Below, piece after piece: positions 1-5,995 of a stretch of 11,347 nt of DNA (position 1 is the stretch's first letter; every line of letters starts with the position of its first letter). The position numbers and the translations under genes were made by a program. The notes below the pieces were generated by a model. It saw nothing but the letters and a program-made list of their open reading frames with translations. It ran no database searches and was not told the origin of the DNA. Source of the stretch: an uncultured Bordetella sp. (lineage in GTDB: Bacteria > Pseudomonadota > Gammaproteobacteria > Burkholderiales > Burkholderiaceae_B); contig CALGFL010000390.1 of assembly GCA_937881145.1 (NCBI GenBank), positions 1 to 11,347 on the forward strand, given 5' to 3'.

Positions 1-1
1 C

Positions 2-961
2 CAGACCCTGCTGATCCTGGCGCTTTTCGGCTACATGCTGGGCAACGCCAACAATCTCATTTCGGCGCTGGGCCACCTGGTGCTGATTCCCTCCGGCCTG
101 GTCGGGCTGCCTTTCGAAGACGCGCTCAAGACCGCGCTTTCCGAGGCCTTGCGCCAGGCCATCGACATCCTGCTGCCGTTCCTGCTCATCGTTCTTCTGG
201 TGGGCATGTTCGCCGAGTTTCTGCAGGTGGGCGTCGTGCTGGCGTTCGAAAAACTCAAGCCTTCGGCCAAGAAGCTCAACGTCGTCGAGAATTTCAAGAA
301 CATGTTCGCCAAGAAGAACTGGGTCGAACTGCTCAAGTCCGTCGTCAAGATCACTTTTCTTTCCGTGCTGGTGACGCTGGTGATACGCGACGCGCTGCCG
401 CAGCTCATCGAGGTGCCCCATTCGGGGCTGGCGGGCCTGCGCAGGGGCGTGGGCGGCATGCTCCTCGCGCTGATCCTGAACGTGGCCCTGGCCTACGTCA
501 TCATCTCGCTGGCCGACTTCGTCTGGCAGCGCATGCAGTATCGCAAGCAGCTCATGATGAGCAAGGAAGAGATCAAGCAGGAATTCAAGGAGATGGAGGG
601 CGACCCCCACATCAAGCACAAACGCAAGCACCTGCACCAGGAGATGGTCATGGGCGGTGCCGTGGAAAGTGCGCGCAAGGCATCGGTGGTGATCACCAAC
701 CCCACCCACTATGCCGTGGCCTTGTATTACGAGCCCGACGAAACGCCGCTGCCCGTGGTGCTGGCCAAGGGCGAGGGCGCGCTGGCCGAACGAATGATGA
801 AGGCTGCCCGCGAAGCCGGCGTGCCGGTGATGCAGAATATCCCGCTGGCGCATGCGCTCATGGCCGATGCGCTGCCCGACCACTACATACCCAGCGAGTT
901 GATCGAACCCGTGGCCGAAGTGCTGCGCCTGGTGCGCAAGCTGGCCGATACGCAGGAGTGA
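2..961 (+). CDS. bscU: Type III secretion export apparatus switch protein SctU (BscU), 5'-truncated
   Basis: Inner-membrane export gate component that switches substrate specificity of the type III secretion system by self-cleavage in its cytoplasmic domain. The reading frame is open from the first bases of the window, so the N-terminal membrane segments are missing; about 319 residues remain of a family that is usually near 350. Hydrophobic segments are visible (e.g. around DILLPFLLIVLLVGMF and MLLALILNVALAYVIISLADF). They are followed by a charged linker and the cytoplasmic domain with the hallmark N-P-T-H tetrad (nt 698-709, in context VITNPTHYAVAL), where cleavage occurs between Asn and Pro. 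The gene ends with TGA just ahead of the chaperone gene, whose Shine-Dalgarno lies inside the last codons, so the two are in one operon. FlhB of the flagellum is the paralogous alternative, but the secretin and chaperone neighbours make SctU far more likely. The bsc name is by synteny with Bordetella. Confidence 0.95.
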   Translation, partial: QTLLILALFGYMLGNANNLISALGHLVLIPSGLVGLPFEDALKTALSEALRQAIDILLPFLLIVLLVGMFAEFLQVGVVLAFEKLKPSAKKLNVVENFKNMFAKKNWVELLKSVVKITFLSVLVTLVIRDALPQLIEVPHSGLAGLRRGVGGMLLALILNVALAYVIISLADFVWQRMQYRKQLMMSKEEIKQEFKEMEGDPHIKHKRKHLHQEMVMGGAVESARKASVVITNPTHYAVALYYEPDETPLPVVLAKGEGALAERMMKAAREAGVPVMQNIPLAHALMADALPDHYIPSELIEPVAEVLRLVRKLADTQE

Positions 962-966
962 TAGCC

Positions 967-1365
967 ATGTCCGTTTCCGTGCCCCCCCTGATTTCGCGCT
1001 ACGCGGCGCGGCATGGCGTTGCCGACGCCGTGCGCGCCGACGGCCGCGCCATACTGGTCATCGACGACAAGTACCGCGTGCGTTTCGCGCCCGCCCGCAA
1101 CGGCTGGGTCGCGCTGAGCGCGCGTTTATGCGCATTGCCGCCGGCCGGCTCCGCGCGCGAGAATTTCCTCGCCGGCCTGGGCAGGCAGGCGGTCGGCATG
1201 CTCGACAAATACGCCAGCGGCTGCACCATAGACCCCGATGAAGAAGCCCTGTGGCTGGAACAGATGCTGCGCCCCGATGCCGTCGACACCGAAGTGGACG
1301 AAGCCGTGGGGCAGTTCGCCAATGCCCTGTCGTTCTGGACGTCCGCCGTCCGCCGCGCGGCCTGA
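967..1365 (+). CDS. bscW: CesT/Tir-family type III secretion chaperone (BscW position)
   Basis: Small acidic protein of 132 aa. Its layout fits class I type III chaperones: an N-terminal helix (ISRYAARHGVADAV), a beta-meander around ILVIDDKYRVRFAPA and GWVALSARLCALP, a long helix, then the typical SGCTIDPDEEALWLEQML strand-turn-strand and a final helix with FANALSFW. Such proteins bind secreted substrates or apparatus parts in the cytoplasm. The start is set at ATG 967 because AGGAG at 954-958 lies 8 nt upstream; an in-frame GTG at 958 would precede it without its own ribosome site. It sits between the SctU and secretin genes with almost no spacing, as I recall for Bordetella bscW. Its exact client is not shown by the sequence. 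The fold-level family call is fairly secure; the name rests on gene order. Confidence 0.75.
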   Translation: MSVSVPPLISRYAARHGVADAVRADGRAILVIDDKYRVRFAPARNGWVALSARLCALPPAGSARENFLAGLGRQAVGMLDKYASGCTIDPDEEALWLEQMLRPDAVDTEVDEAVGQFANALSFWTSAVRRAA

Positions 1366-1388
1366 TTGATATGCAAGGAGAAAACCCG

Positions 1389-3338
1389 TTGAAGCGAATC
1401 ATCCTGTCGGGCGCGCTGTCGCTATGTCTGGCGGCCGCCTGGCCGGCCCAGGCGGCCCCGAACTGGCCCAATGCTCCCTATAGCTTTTATGCCAAGAGCG
1501 AAGACCTGAAGGACGTGCTGCAGGAATTCGCCAGCGGCTTCAGCCTTTCCTTGCAGATGGGACCGGGCATCAAAGGCACGGTCAACGGCCGGTTCAACGC
1601 CAACACGCCCACCGAATTCATGGACAAGCTGGGCGGGGTGTACGGCTTCAGCTGGTTCGTCTACGGCGGCACGCTCTTTGTGAGCAACGCGAGCGACATC
1701 ACCGCGAAATCGATCAGCGCGATGGGCGGCTCGATCACCGCGATGCACGACGCGCTGCTGCAGATGGGCGTGGTGGACCCGCGCTTCGGCTGGGGCGAGC
1801 TGCCCGATCAGGGCATCGCCCTGGTGTCGGGGCCTCCGGCCTACGTCAAGCTGGTGCAGCGCATGGTGTCGGCGCTGCCGCTGGGCGCCGGCGGCCAGCA
1901 GGTGCAGGTGTTCCGCTTGAAGTACGCCTCGGTCCAGGACCGCGTCATCAGCTATCGCGGCCAGCAGATCACCATGCCCGGCGTGACCACGATCCTGCGC
2001 AGCCTCATCCAGGGTTCGGGCAGCGGCAACAACAACCAGGTCCTGTCGGCCATCGCCGCGCCGCTGCGCCAGCATCCGCCGGCGTTCAACAGCTATACCG
2101 CGAACAACGCCGGCGATGCCAACGCGCCGGGCGGCGTGGCCGCCAGCAACGTGAGCGTGCAGGTGTCGGACGCTGCGGCGGCCGGTGCTGCGGCGGCCGG
2201 TGCTGCGGCGGCCGGTTCGGAGCGACTGAGCCGCGCCGGCGGCCTGCGCCTGCAGGAGCCCAGCGTGCAGGCCGATCCGCGCCAGAACGCGATCATCGTG
2301 CAGGACATTCCCGACCGCATACCAATCTATCGCCAGCTGATCGAGGAACTCGACAAGCCCAGCACGCTCATCCAGATCGAAGCGATGATCGTGGACGTGG
2401 ACACGAATCTGGTCAACCAGCTGGGCGTGACCTGGGGCGGGCTGGCCGGCAAGACTTCCCTGGGCTACGGCGATCTTTCGCTGACGCCCAGCGGGGGGTT
2501 GCCGGTTGCCAGCGGCGCCTCGCTGTCGCCGGGTACCTTGGGCGTGAGCGTGGGCAATATTCTGGTGGCCCGCCTGAATGCCTTGCAGGCATCGGGCCAG
2601 GCCCACATCCTGTCGCAGCCCTCGATCTTGACGGTCGACAACATGGGCGCCGTGATCGATCTTTCCACCACCTTCTATATCCAGACGGTGGGCCAGACGG
2701 TCGCGACGGTGACGCCGGAAACCGTGGGCACTTCGCTGCGCGTCACGCCGCGCTATATCGATGACCGCGGCGATCGCAAAGTCGAGCTCACCGTGGACAT
2801 CGAGGACGGCGGGATCGATCAGAGCACGACGGTGGGCACGCTCCCTACGGTGAGCTCGAGCACGATCAGCACGCTGGCCGTAGTCGGCGACGATCAGACG
2901 CTGCTGATCGGCGGCTACGATCACGCCCAGTATTCTTCGCAGACCAGCAAGGTGCCGATCCTGGGCGACATTCCCATCATTGGCGCGTTGTTCTCCAGCC
3001 GCGGCAAGACGGGCCAGCAGCAAGAGCGCCTGTTCCTGCTGCGTCCGCGCGTGGTGGCGATCGCCGGCAAGATGATCTCGATGCCGCGCGGACAGGACGG
3101 TTCGGGCCTGGCCTTGAGCGCGACCTGGGGGCAGGCGGCGGCAGGGCATTCCCTGAATCTGGTGGACGGGCAGCCGACGCGCGTGATGCCCGGCATGCCG
3201 CAAGCCGGCGGCAACGCGCCGCTGACGGTTTCGCCGGACTACGTCGCACCGGACTCGGTGGGCACGTCGATGGAGCCGTTCACGCAAGGCGGTCGCGGCA
3301 CCGCGCGCAAGAGTTCGTTTACGAGCGTGATGCCCTAG
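1389..3338 (+). CDS. bscC: Type III secretion outer-membrane secretin SctC (BscC)
   Basis: Ring-forming outer-membrane channel of the type III secretion system, 649 aa with this start. TTG 1389 is chosen because AAGGAG at 1375-1380 lies 8 nt upstream, and translation from there gives a compact signal peptide (MKRIILSGALSLCLAAAWPAQA, cleavage after AQA, residue 22). The in-frame ATG at 1371 would place that ribosome site inside the gene and has no good site of its own. After the signal come an N0/STN-like domain (about residues 23-110) and periplasmic ring-building domains (about 115-325). Within the latter is a Gly/Ala/Asn-rich linker with three AAAGA-like repeats (262-276). The secretin domain follows (about 327-556), with the conserved VPILGDIPIIG near residue 522 and a terminal LRPRVV. 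A tail of about 90 residues follows, the usual site for pilotin binding. No pilotin gene is visible here. The gene is last in its operon and converges on the ECF sigma gene. Confidence 0.95.
   Translation: MKRIILSGALSLCLAAAWPAQAAPNWPNAPYSFYAKSEDLKDVLQEFASGFSLSLQMGPGIKGTVNGRFNANTPTEFMDKLGGVYGFSWFVYGGTLFVSNASDITAKSISAMGGSITAMHDALLQMGVVDPRFGWGELPDQGIALVSGPPAYVKLVQRMVSALPLGAGGQQVQVFRLKYASVQDRVISYRGQQITMPGVTTILRSLIQGSGSGNNNQVLSAIAAPLRQHPPAFNSYTANNAGDANAPGGVAASNVSVQVSDAAAAGAAAAGAAAAGSERLSRAGGLRLQEPSVQADPRQNAIIVQDIPDRIPIYRQLIEELDKPSTLIQIEAMIVDVDTNLVNQLGVTWGGLAGKTSLGYGDLSLTPSGGLPVASGASLSPGTLGVSVGNILVARLNALQASGQAHILSQPSILTVDNMGAVIDLSTTFYIQTVGQTVATVTPETVGTSLRVTPRYIDDRGDRKVELTVDIEDGGIDQSTTVGTLPTVSSSTISTLAVVGDDQTLLIGGYDHAQYSSQTSKVPILGDIPIIGALFSSRGKTGQQQERLFLLRPRVVAIAGKMISMPRGQDGSGLALSATWGQAAAGHSLNLVDGQPTRVMPGMPQAGGNAPLTVSPDYVAPDSVGTSMEPFTQGGRGTARKSSFTSVMP
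2172..2216 (+). repeat. Three perfect 15-bp tandem repeats inside the secretin gene
   Basis: The unit GCTGCGGCGGCCGGT occurs three times head to tail (2172, 2187, 2202). It encodes Ala-Ala-Ala-Gly-Ala-like steps in a low-complexity linker of the SctC periplasmic region. The unit is a multiple of three, so gain or loss by slippage keeps the frame and would only lengthen or shorten the linker. Confidence 0.9.
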
Positions 3339-3349
3339 CCCGCGGCGCG

Positions 3350-3380
3350 AGGGCCTGTCAGCCGTTGAGCGTCAGGCCCT
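3350..3380. terminator. GC-rich inverted repeat between convergent genes, possible bidirectional terminator
   Basis: AGGGCCTG (3350-3357) and CAGGCCCT (3373-3380) are perfect 8-bp arms around a 15-nt loop. The element lies where the secretin gene (stop at 3338) meets the 3' end of the sigma gene (stop at 3358), and one arm is inside the sigma coding end. There is no T-run on either side, so intrinsic termination is uncertain; it could simply slow polymerase or protect 3' ends. Confidence 0.35.
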
Positions 3381-3966
3381 TGCGCAGCAGCTTTTCGCGC
3401 AATGCGCTGCGTGCCCGGGAAAGGCGGCTGCGCACGGTTCCGACCGGTACGCTCAAGAGGGCGGAGGCTTCTTCGTAAGTGAGGTCGTCCATGCCTACGA
3501 GCAAAAGTATGTCGCGCATACTTTCAGGCAGTTCGTCGAGCGATTCCTGCAATAAGCGCATGGACTGCGCCTGCACGGCGGCCTGCTCCGGCGTGGCGCC
3601 GGACGCGGCATGGTCGTACAAGGCTTCTTCGCCGACGAAATCGTAGCGGCGCTCCGGCGCGCGCGACAGATAGTTGCGCACCAGATTCAACGCGATGCCG
3701 TAGAGCCAGGTGGAAAGCTGGGATTCGCCGCGAAAGCTCTGGTAGGAGCGGGCGGCTTCGATGAACGCCTGCTGCGCCAAGTCTTCGGCTTCGGCGATAT
3801 TGCCGATGTGCTTGATGATGAAACGCTGCAGGCGCGAGCCGTGTTCCCGCACCAGGTCGCGCAGCAATTGATCGTCCGGTATTTCGTCGTCCATGGGCCG
3901 CGCGGCGCATGGAGGGGTCGTTTCCTCATGCGGTACGGCTGCGCTGGGATTCGACGATTCGATCAT
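3358..3966 (-). CDS. btrS: ECF-type RNA polymerase sigma factor, likely the T3SS regulator BtrS/HrpL-like
   Basis: Extracytoplasmic-function sigma factor of 202 aa with this start. Region 2 covers about residues 31-102 and shows EDLAQQAF (61-68) and FRGESQLSTWLYGIALNLVRN (78-98). Region 4 covers about 141-195, with LDELPESMRDILLLV and the helix-turn-helix LTYEEASALLSVPVGTVRSRLSRARSALRE. There is no region 3. ATG 3966 is the first methionine in a frame that is open back to a TTG at 4068. A later ATG at 3894 is possible, and neither has a strong ribosome site. Convergent position next to the secretin, plus a hrp-box-like promoter in front of the neighbouring secreted-protein/AraC pair, suggests the sigma that transcribes T3SS genes, as BtrS does in Bordetella. 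The ECF family call is certain; the symbol is by context. No anti-sigma with recognisable domains is adjacent. Confidence 0.85.
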   Translation of the reverse strand: MIESSNPSAAVPHEETTPPCAARPMDDEIPDDQLLRDLVREHGSRLQRFIIKHIGNIAEAEDLAQQAFIEAARSYQSFRGESQLSTWLYGIALNLVRNYLSRAPERRYDFVGEEALYDHAASGATPEQAAVQAQSMRLLQESLDELPESMRDILLLVGMDDLTYEEASALLSVPVGTVRSRLSRARSALREKLLRKGLTLNG

Positions 3967-4038
3967 GGAACGACGGTGACCTGGGATGGAATAAAAAAGA
4001 GCACTGCCAATTTGACACAAAGTACTACATATGGCGTC

Positions 4039-4068
4039 AATATCGCAATATTGGTCAGCTTCTGACAA
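4039..4068 (-). promoter_or_regulatory. Candidate sigma-70 promoter and dyads upstream of the ECF sigma gene
   Basis: The 178 bp between the AraC stop and the sigma start (3967-4144) are clearly AT-richer than the flanking genes. On the - strand TTGTCA (4063-4068) and GATATT (4039-4044) are 18 nt apart, matching 5/6 and 4/6 of the -35 and -10 consensus, about 70 nt ahead of ATG 3966. Two dyads overlie it: CAATAT/ATATTG (4038-4043, 4048-4053) and GTCAG/CTGAC (4054-4058, 4062-4066). They could be regulator sites. No hrp-box-like sequence is seen here, so direct autoregulation by the sigma is not supported. Confidence 0.35.
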
Positions 4069-4119
4069 TTTTTGCCAGATATTTGTGATTTTTGACCTGA
4101 AGGCGATTCTAAGGGGTGG

Positions 4120-4148
4120 TTGATGACAGACTTAACCGTCTGTCTCAA
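4120..4148 (-). other. Stem-loop at the end of the AraC-family gene
   Basis: GACAGAC (4125-4131) pairs perfectly with GTCTGTC (4138-4144) around a 6-nt loop. The stem extends by TTGA/TCAA (4120-4123, 4145-4148) with one bulged base, so it includes the AraC stop codon. No U-tract follows in the - direction. It may be a weak transcript boundary between the AraC gene and the sigma gene, or an mRNA-stabilising end; read-through into the sigma gene remains possible. Confidence 0.4.
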
Positions 4149-5167
4149 ACGGCGCGACTTCTTGGCCAGTTTTGCGAGGCGAAGCGAAAATCGCGGGGCG
4201 TCATGTCGTAGGCGCGCCGGAACGCCCGGGCAAAGTCGGACGCACTGCCAAAGCCGCATGAATAAGCGATGTCAATAATGGGCTTGTCCGGAAAGCGGAG
4301 CAGCTCGAGGGCCGCCCCGCGCAACCGGCAATTGCGGATGTAGGCGTACAGGCCGCCTTCGTGCTGAAACAGGCGGTACAGGGTGGCGCGGGCCAGGCCG
4401 CAGGCTCGCCGCACGCTGTCCGGCGTCAGGTCCGGGTCGTACAGATGCGCTTCGATATAACGTCGCGCCTGTCCGAACGAAGCCGCTTTTTCCGCGGCCT
4501 CGATGTTGCCGCTCAGGCGGTAGCGCTGGGCGAACGCCGCGGCAATCAGCTGACCGCTGTCGACGAGACGTTGCCGCGCATCGGCGGCGCTCATCGCGTC
4601 CAGGCGGCGCAGGCGATCCAGCGCGTCGGCAATGGCGTTGGCCATCGACGGTTTTGCGGGCGAGGTGGCGTCGAATTCGAGCACGCGGCCATGCAGCGCC
4701 TGCGCTTGCGGCAGCACCGACTCGACGACGGCACGCGGCAGGAACAGGGCGCGCACCTGGCTCGCGTGGCGGCTCATGGACATGGGCTGGCTCATGTCCA
4801 AGGCCAGGATGCCGGGCCTGGATTGATGCACCGACCTGCGCGGATAGGCGCCGGTCGACGTTTCGGCGCCGCCGTCCGCAAGCACGTGAAAGCAGTAGGA
4901 CTGCATTTTGTCGACCGAGATCTGCGCGATCGACCGAGTCTGCGCGTAGGCGTCCGTGCGGGCTTCGATGTACATCGTGTCGTCGGCGCGGTAGCGATCG
5001 ATCGCCGCGCGAAAACCCGCCGGCCGCCCCGAGCGCGAAACCGGCACGGTGACGACCGTCAACTGGTCGCAATAGGTGGGTAGCTGATCCCTGGGCGCGA
5101 GTCCGGCTGTGGTGAAACGGGAATGCTCGACCGTTCCGCCACCGCCATGCGCCACGACGCTTTGCAC
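4145..5167 (-). CDS. AraC-family transcriptional regulator in the T3SS regulatory block
   Basis: DNA-binding regulator of 340 aa. The C-terminal 100 residues form the two-helix-turn-helix AraC/XylS domain: first HTH about 248-268 (TPDSVRRACGLARATLYRLF), second about 297-320, followed by the signature DIAYSCGFGSASDFARAFRRAYDMTPRDFR. The long N-terminal half resembles the AraC_binding_2 sensory type rather than the short ExsA form; its ligand is unknown. The start is GTG 5167, only 5 nt after the stop of the upstream 193-aa gene. This spacing implies co-transcription and probably translational coupling, since no strong separate ribosome site is seen. The pair would be read from the hrp-box-like promoter at 5834-5862, which places this regulator under the T3SS sigma. 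The ECF sigma gene lies next in the same direction, so it is an obvious candidate target. The family is certain; the T3SS role is inference from position and promoter. Confidence 0.85.
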   Translation of the reverse strand: MQSVVAHGGGGTVEHSRFTTAGLAPRDQLPTYCDQLTVVTVPVSRSGRPAGFRAAIDRYRADDTMYIEARTDAYAQTRSIAQISVDKMQSYCFHVLADGGAETSTGAYPRRSVHQSRPGILALDMSQPMSMSRHASQVRALFLPRAVVESVLPQAQALHGRVLEFDATSPAKPSMANAIADALDRLRRLDAMSAADARQRLVDSGQLIAAAFAQRYRLSGNIEAAEKAASFGQARRYIEAHLYDPDLTPDSVRRACGLARATLYRLFQHEGGLYAYIRNCRLRGAALELLRFPDKPIIDIAYSCGFGSASDFARAFRRAYDMTPRDFRFASQNWPRSRAV

Positions 5168-5172
5168 CCCGG

Positions 5173-5754
5173 TTACTGCGGCTGGGCCAGCAGTTCGCGC
5201 AGCCAGCCGCGCGCCGTGGCGGGGTCGATCGGCTCGGACTCGGACTGGCGGGCTTGTTCGAATTTCTGCTGCATGGCCGCGTCGATGCGCTGGCGCGCCG
5301 CGGTGTCCAGGTTGTCGCAGGACACGCCCTCCTGGCGGCAGACGTCCAGGAAGTCCGTTCCCTTGTTATGGGCCGAGAAGCCCAGCTGGGTCACGAAATC
5401 GACGCCGTCCATGACGGCGCGCTTGGTCTGCGCCAGGTCGACGGCGCGTTCGATCGTGTGCGCCGACAGCGGCTTGCCGGGGCCGGGCGTCAGGCTCAGC
5501 TCGCGCGCAACGAGGGCGGCGACGCCGTGGCCATAGGTTTGCCCCAAGGCCTGGGTGAACAGGCTTGTGGTATCGGCGTCGGGGACCACCCAGGCGACGC
5601 TGCGCCCGCCGGGGGTCGCGCCGGTGCCCAGCACCTGCAGGGAGCGCCCGTCGACGGAGACCTGGACGGAGTCGCCTGCGCGTGCCGCTTCGCTGAACGC
5701 ATCGAGCGACAGGCCGGAAACGTCGGGCGACTGGGCGATTCGATTGATGGTCAT
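5173..5754 (-). CDS. Candidate type III-secreted protein (effector or BspR/BtrA-like exported regulator)
   Basis: Soluble 193-aa protein with no signal peptide or membrane segment, not recognised as a known enzyme. The N-terminus is polar and short-sidechain-rich. It is followed at about residues 28-45 by a beta pattern (DSVQVSVDGRSLQVLG) and then a helical region (about 62-120). That layout is seen in N-terminal chaperone-binding and membrane-localising parts of type III effectors such as VopS or BteA. A second helical part with two cysteines (C139, C146) and a charged C-terminus follows. Support for a T3SS role is the hrp-box-like promoter 80 nt upstream, the adjoining AraC and ECF sigma genes, and the bsc operon beyond. 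Bordetella carries BspR/BtrA, a secreted anti-sigma of similar size, next to btrS, so that is a serious alternative to an effector. ATG 5754 is the only plausible start, yet no Shine-Dalgarno precedes it. The CDS is real by operon logic; its function is unproven. Confidence 0.6.
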   Translation of the reverse strand: MTINRIAQSPDVSGLSLDAFSEAARAGDSVQVSVDGRSLQVLGTGATPGGRSVAWVVPDADTTSLFTQALGQTYGHGVAALVARELSLTPGPGKPLSAHTIERAVDLAQTKRAVMDGVDFVTQLGFSAHNKGTDFLDVCRQEGVSCDNLDTAARQRIDAAMQQKFEQARQSESEPIDPATARGWLRELLAQPQ

Positions 5755-5826
5755 ACAGCGGGAAGGAACGGTCGAGCCAAGTTCGGTACTAAGACAGGGA
5801 GAATGCGGTGCCGGCTTTCACCAGCG

Positions 5827-5844
5827 GTTGCCATACGTGGCAAC
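5827..5844. promoter_or_regulatory. 7-bp-arm palindrome overlapping the hrp-box -10 element
   Basis: GTTGCCA (5827-5833) and TGGCAAC (5838-5844) are perfect arms around TACG. The right half contains the CCAC of the - strand -10 element, so a protein bound here would contact or block that promoter. It could instead form a hairpin at the very 5' end of the transcript. The binder is unknown; the co-regulated AraC protein or a repressor are candidates. Confidence 0.5.
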
Positions 5845-5862
5845 AAGGACGGGTTCAGTTCC
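5834..5862 (-). promoter_or_regulatory. hrp-box-like ECF sigma promoter for the secreted protein/AraC pair
   Basis: Read on the - strand, GGAACT (5857-5862), a 16-nt spacer and CCACGTA (5834-5840) match the hrp box (GGAACC, 15-16 nt, CCACnnA) in all but one fixed base. This box is used by HrpL-class sigma factors. It lies about 80 nt upstream of ATG 5754 and points towards the 193-aa gene, the AraC gene and eventually the ECF sigma gene. The 241-bp region 5755-5995 also holds the terminator-like hairpin described separately and AT-rich sequence around 5875-5920. Confidence 0.7.
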
Positions 5863-5940
5863 CTGTCCGAGGATAAAAAAATAAAAGGGTCAAATTAGAT
5901 CGCTCCTCATTCATCATATTGGAACCGATGCGTGGGTTTT

Positions 5941-5962
5941 CCGAAGGCTACTTCGGGTTTTT
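5941..5962 (+). terminator. Intrinsic-terminator-like hairpin upstream of the GCS-family gene
   Basis: CCGAAG (5941-5946), loop GCTA, CTTCGG (5951-5956), then GTTTTT form a short stem with a U-run on the + strand only. No + strand gene ends to its left: the nearest, the secretin, stops at 3338. It therefore either blocks antisense transcripts coming from under the - strand genes or acts as a leader attenuator for the gene starting at 5996. The 6-bp stem is short, so strength is uncertain. Confidence 0.5.
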
Positions 5963-5995
5963 AAGGGTAACGGACCGCCAAAAGGTGATTTCACT

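Noticed and set aside
2..961. Flagellar FlhB instead of SctU
   Set aside because: The immediately following CesT-like chaperone and type III secretin are not part of flagellar operons.
1251..1388. Longer start for the secretin gene at 1251
   Set aside because: It would overlap the chaperone gene by over 100 bp in another frame and place a non-signal-like stretch before the signal peptide.
1422..3287. Long 621-aa open frame on the - strand opposite the secretin
   Set aside because: Arg/His/Ala-rich translation without domain character, typical of antisense frames in high-GC DNA; the + strand product is a clear secretin.
3610..4065. 151-aa + strand frame opposite the sigma gene start and its upstream region
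   Set aside because: Runs antisense through region 2 coding sequence and the AT-rich promoter; no family likeness and no supported start.
3967..4068. N-terminal extension of the ECF sigma factor from TTG 4068
   Set aside because: The extension reads through the dyad-rich promoter region, has no homology-like character and uses a TTG without a ribosome site.
5921..5963. A + strand GGAACC (5921-5926) as a second hrp box driving the GCS-family gene
   Set aside because: No CCACnnA lies 15-16 nt downstream; the sequence there is the terminator-like hairpin.
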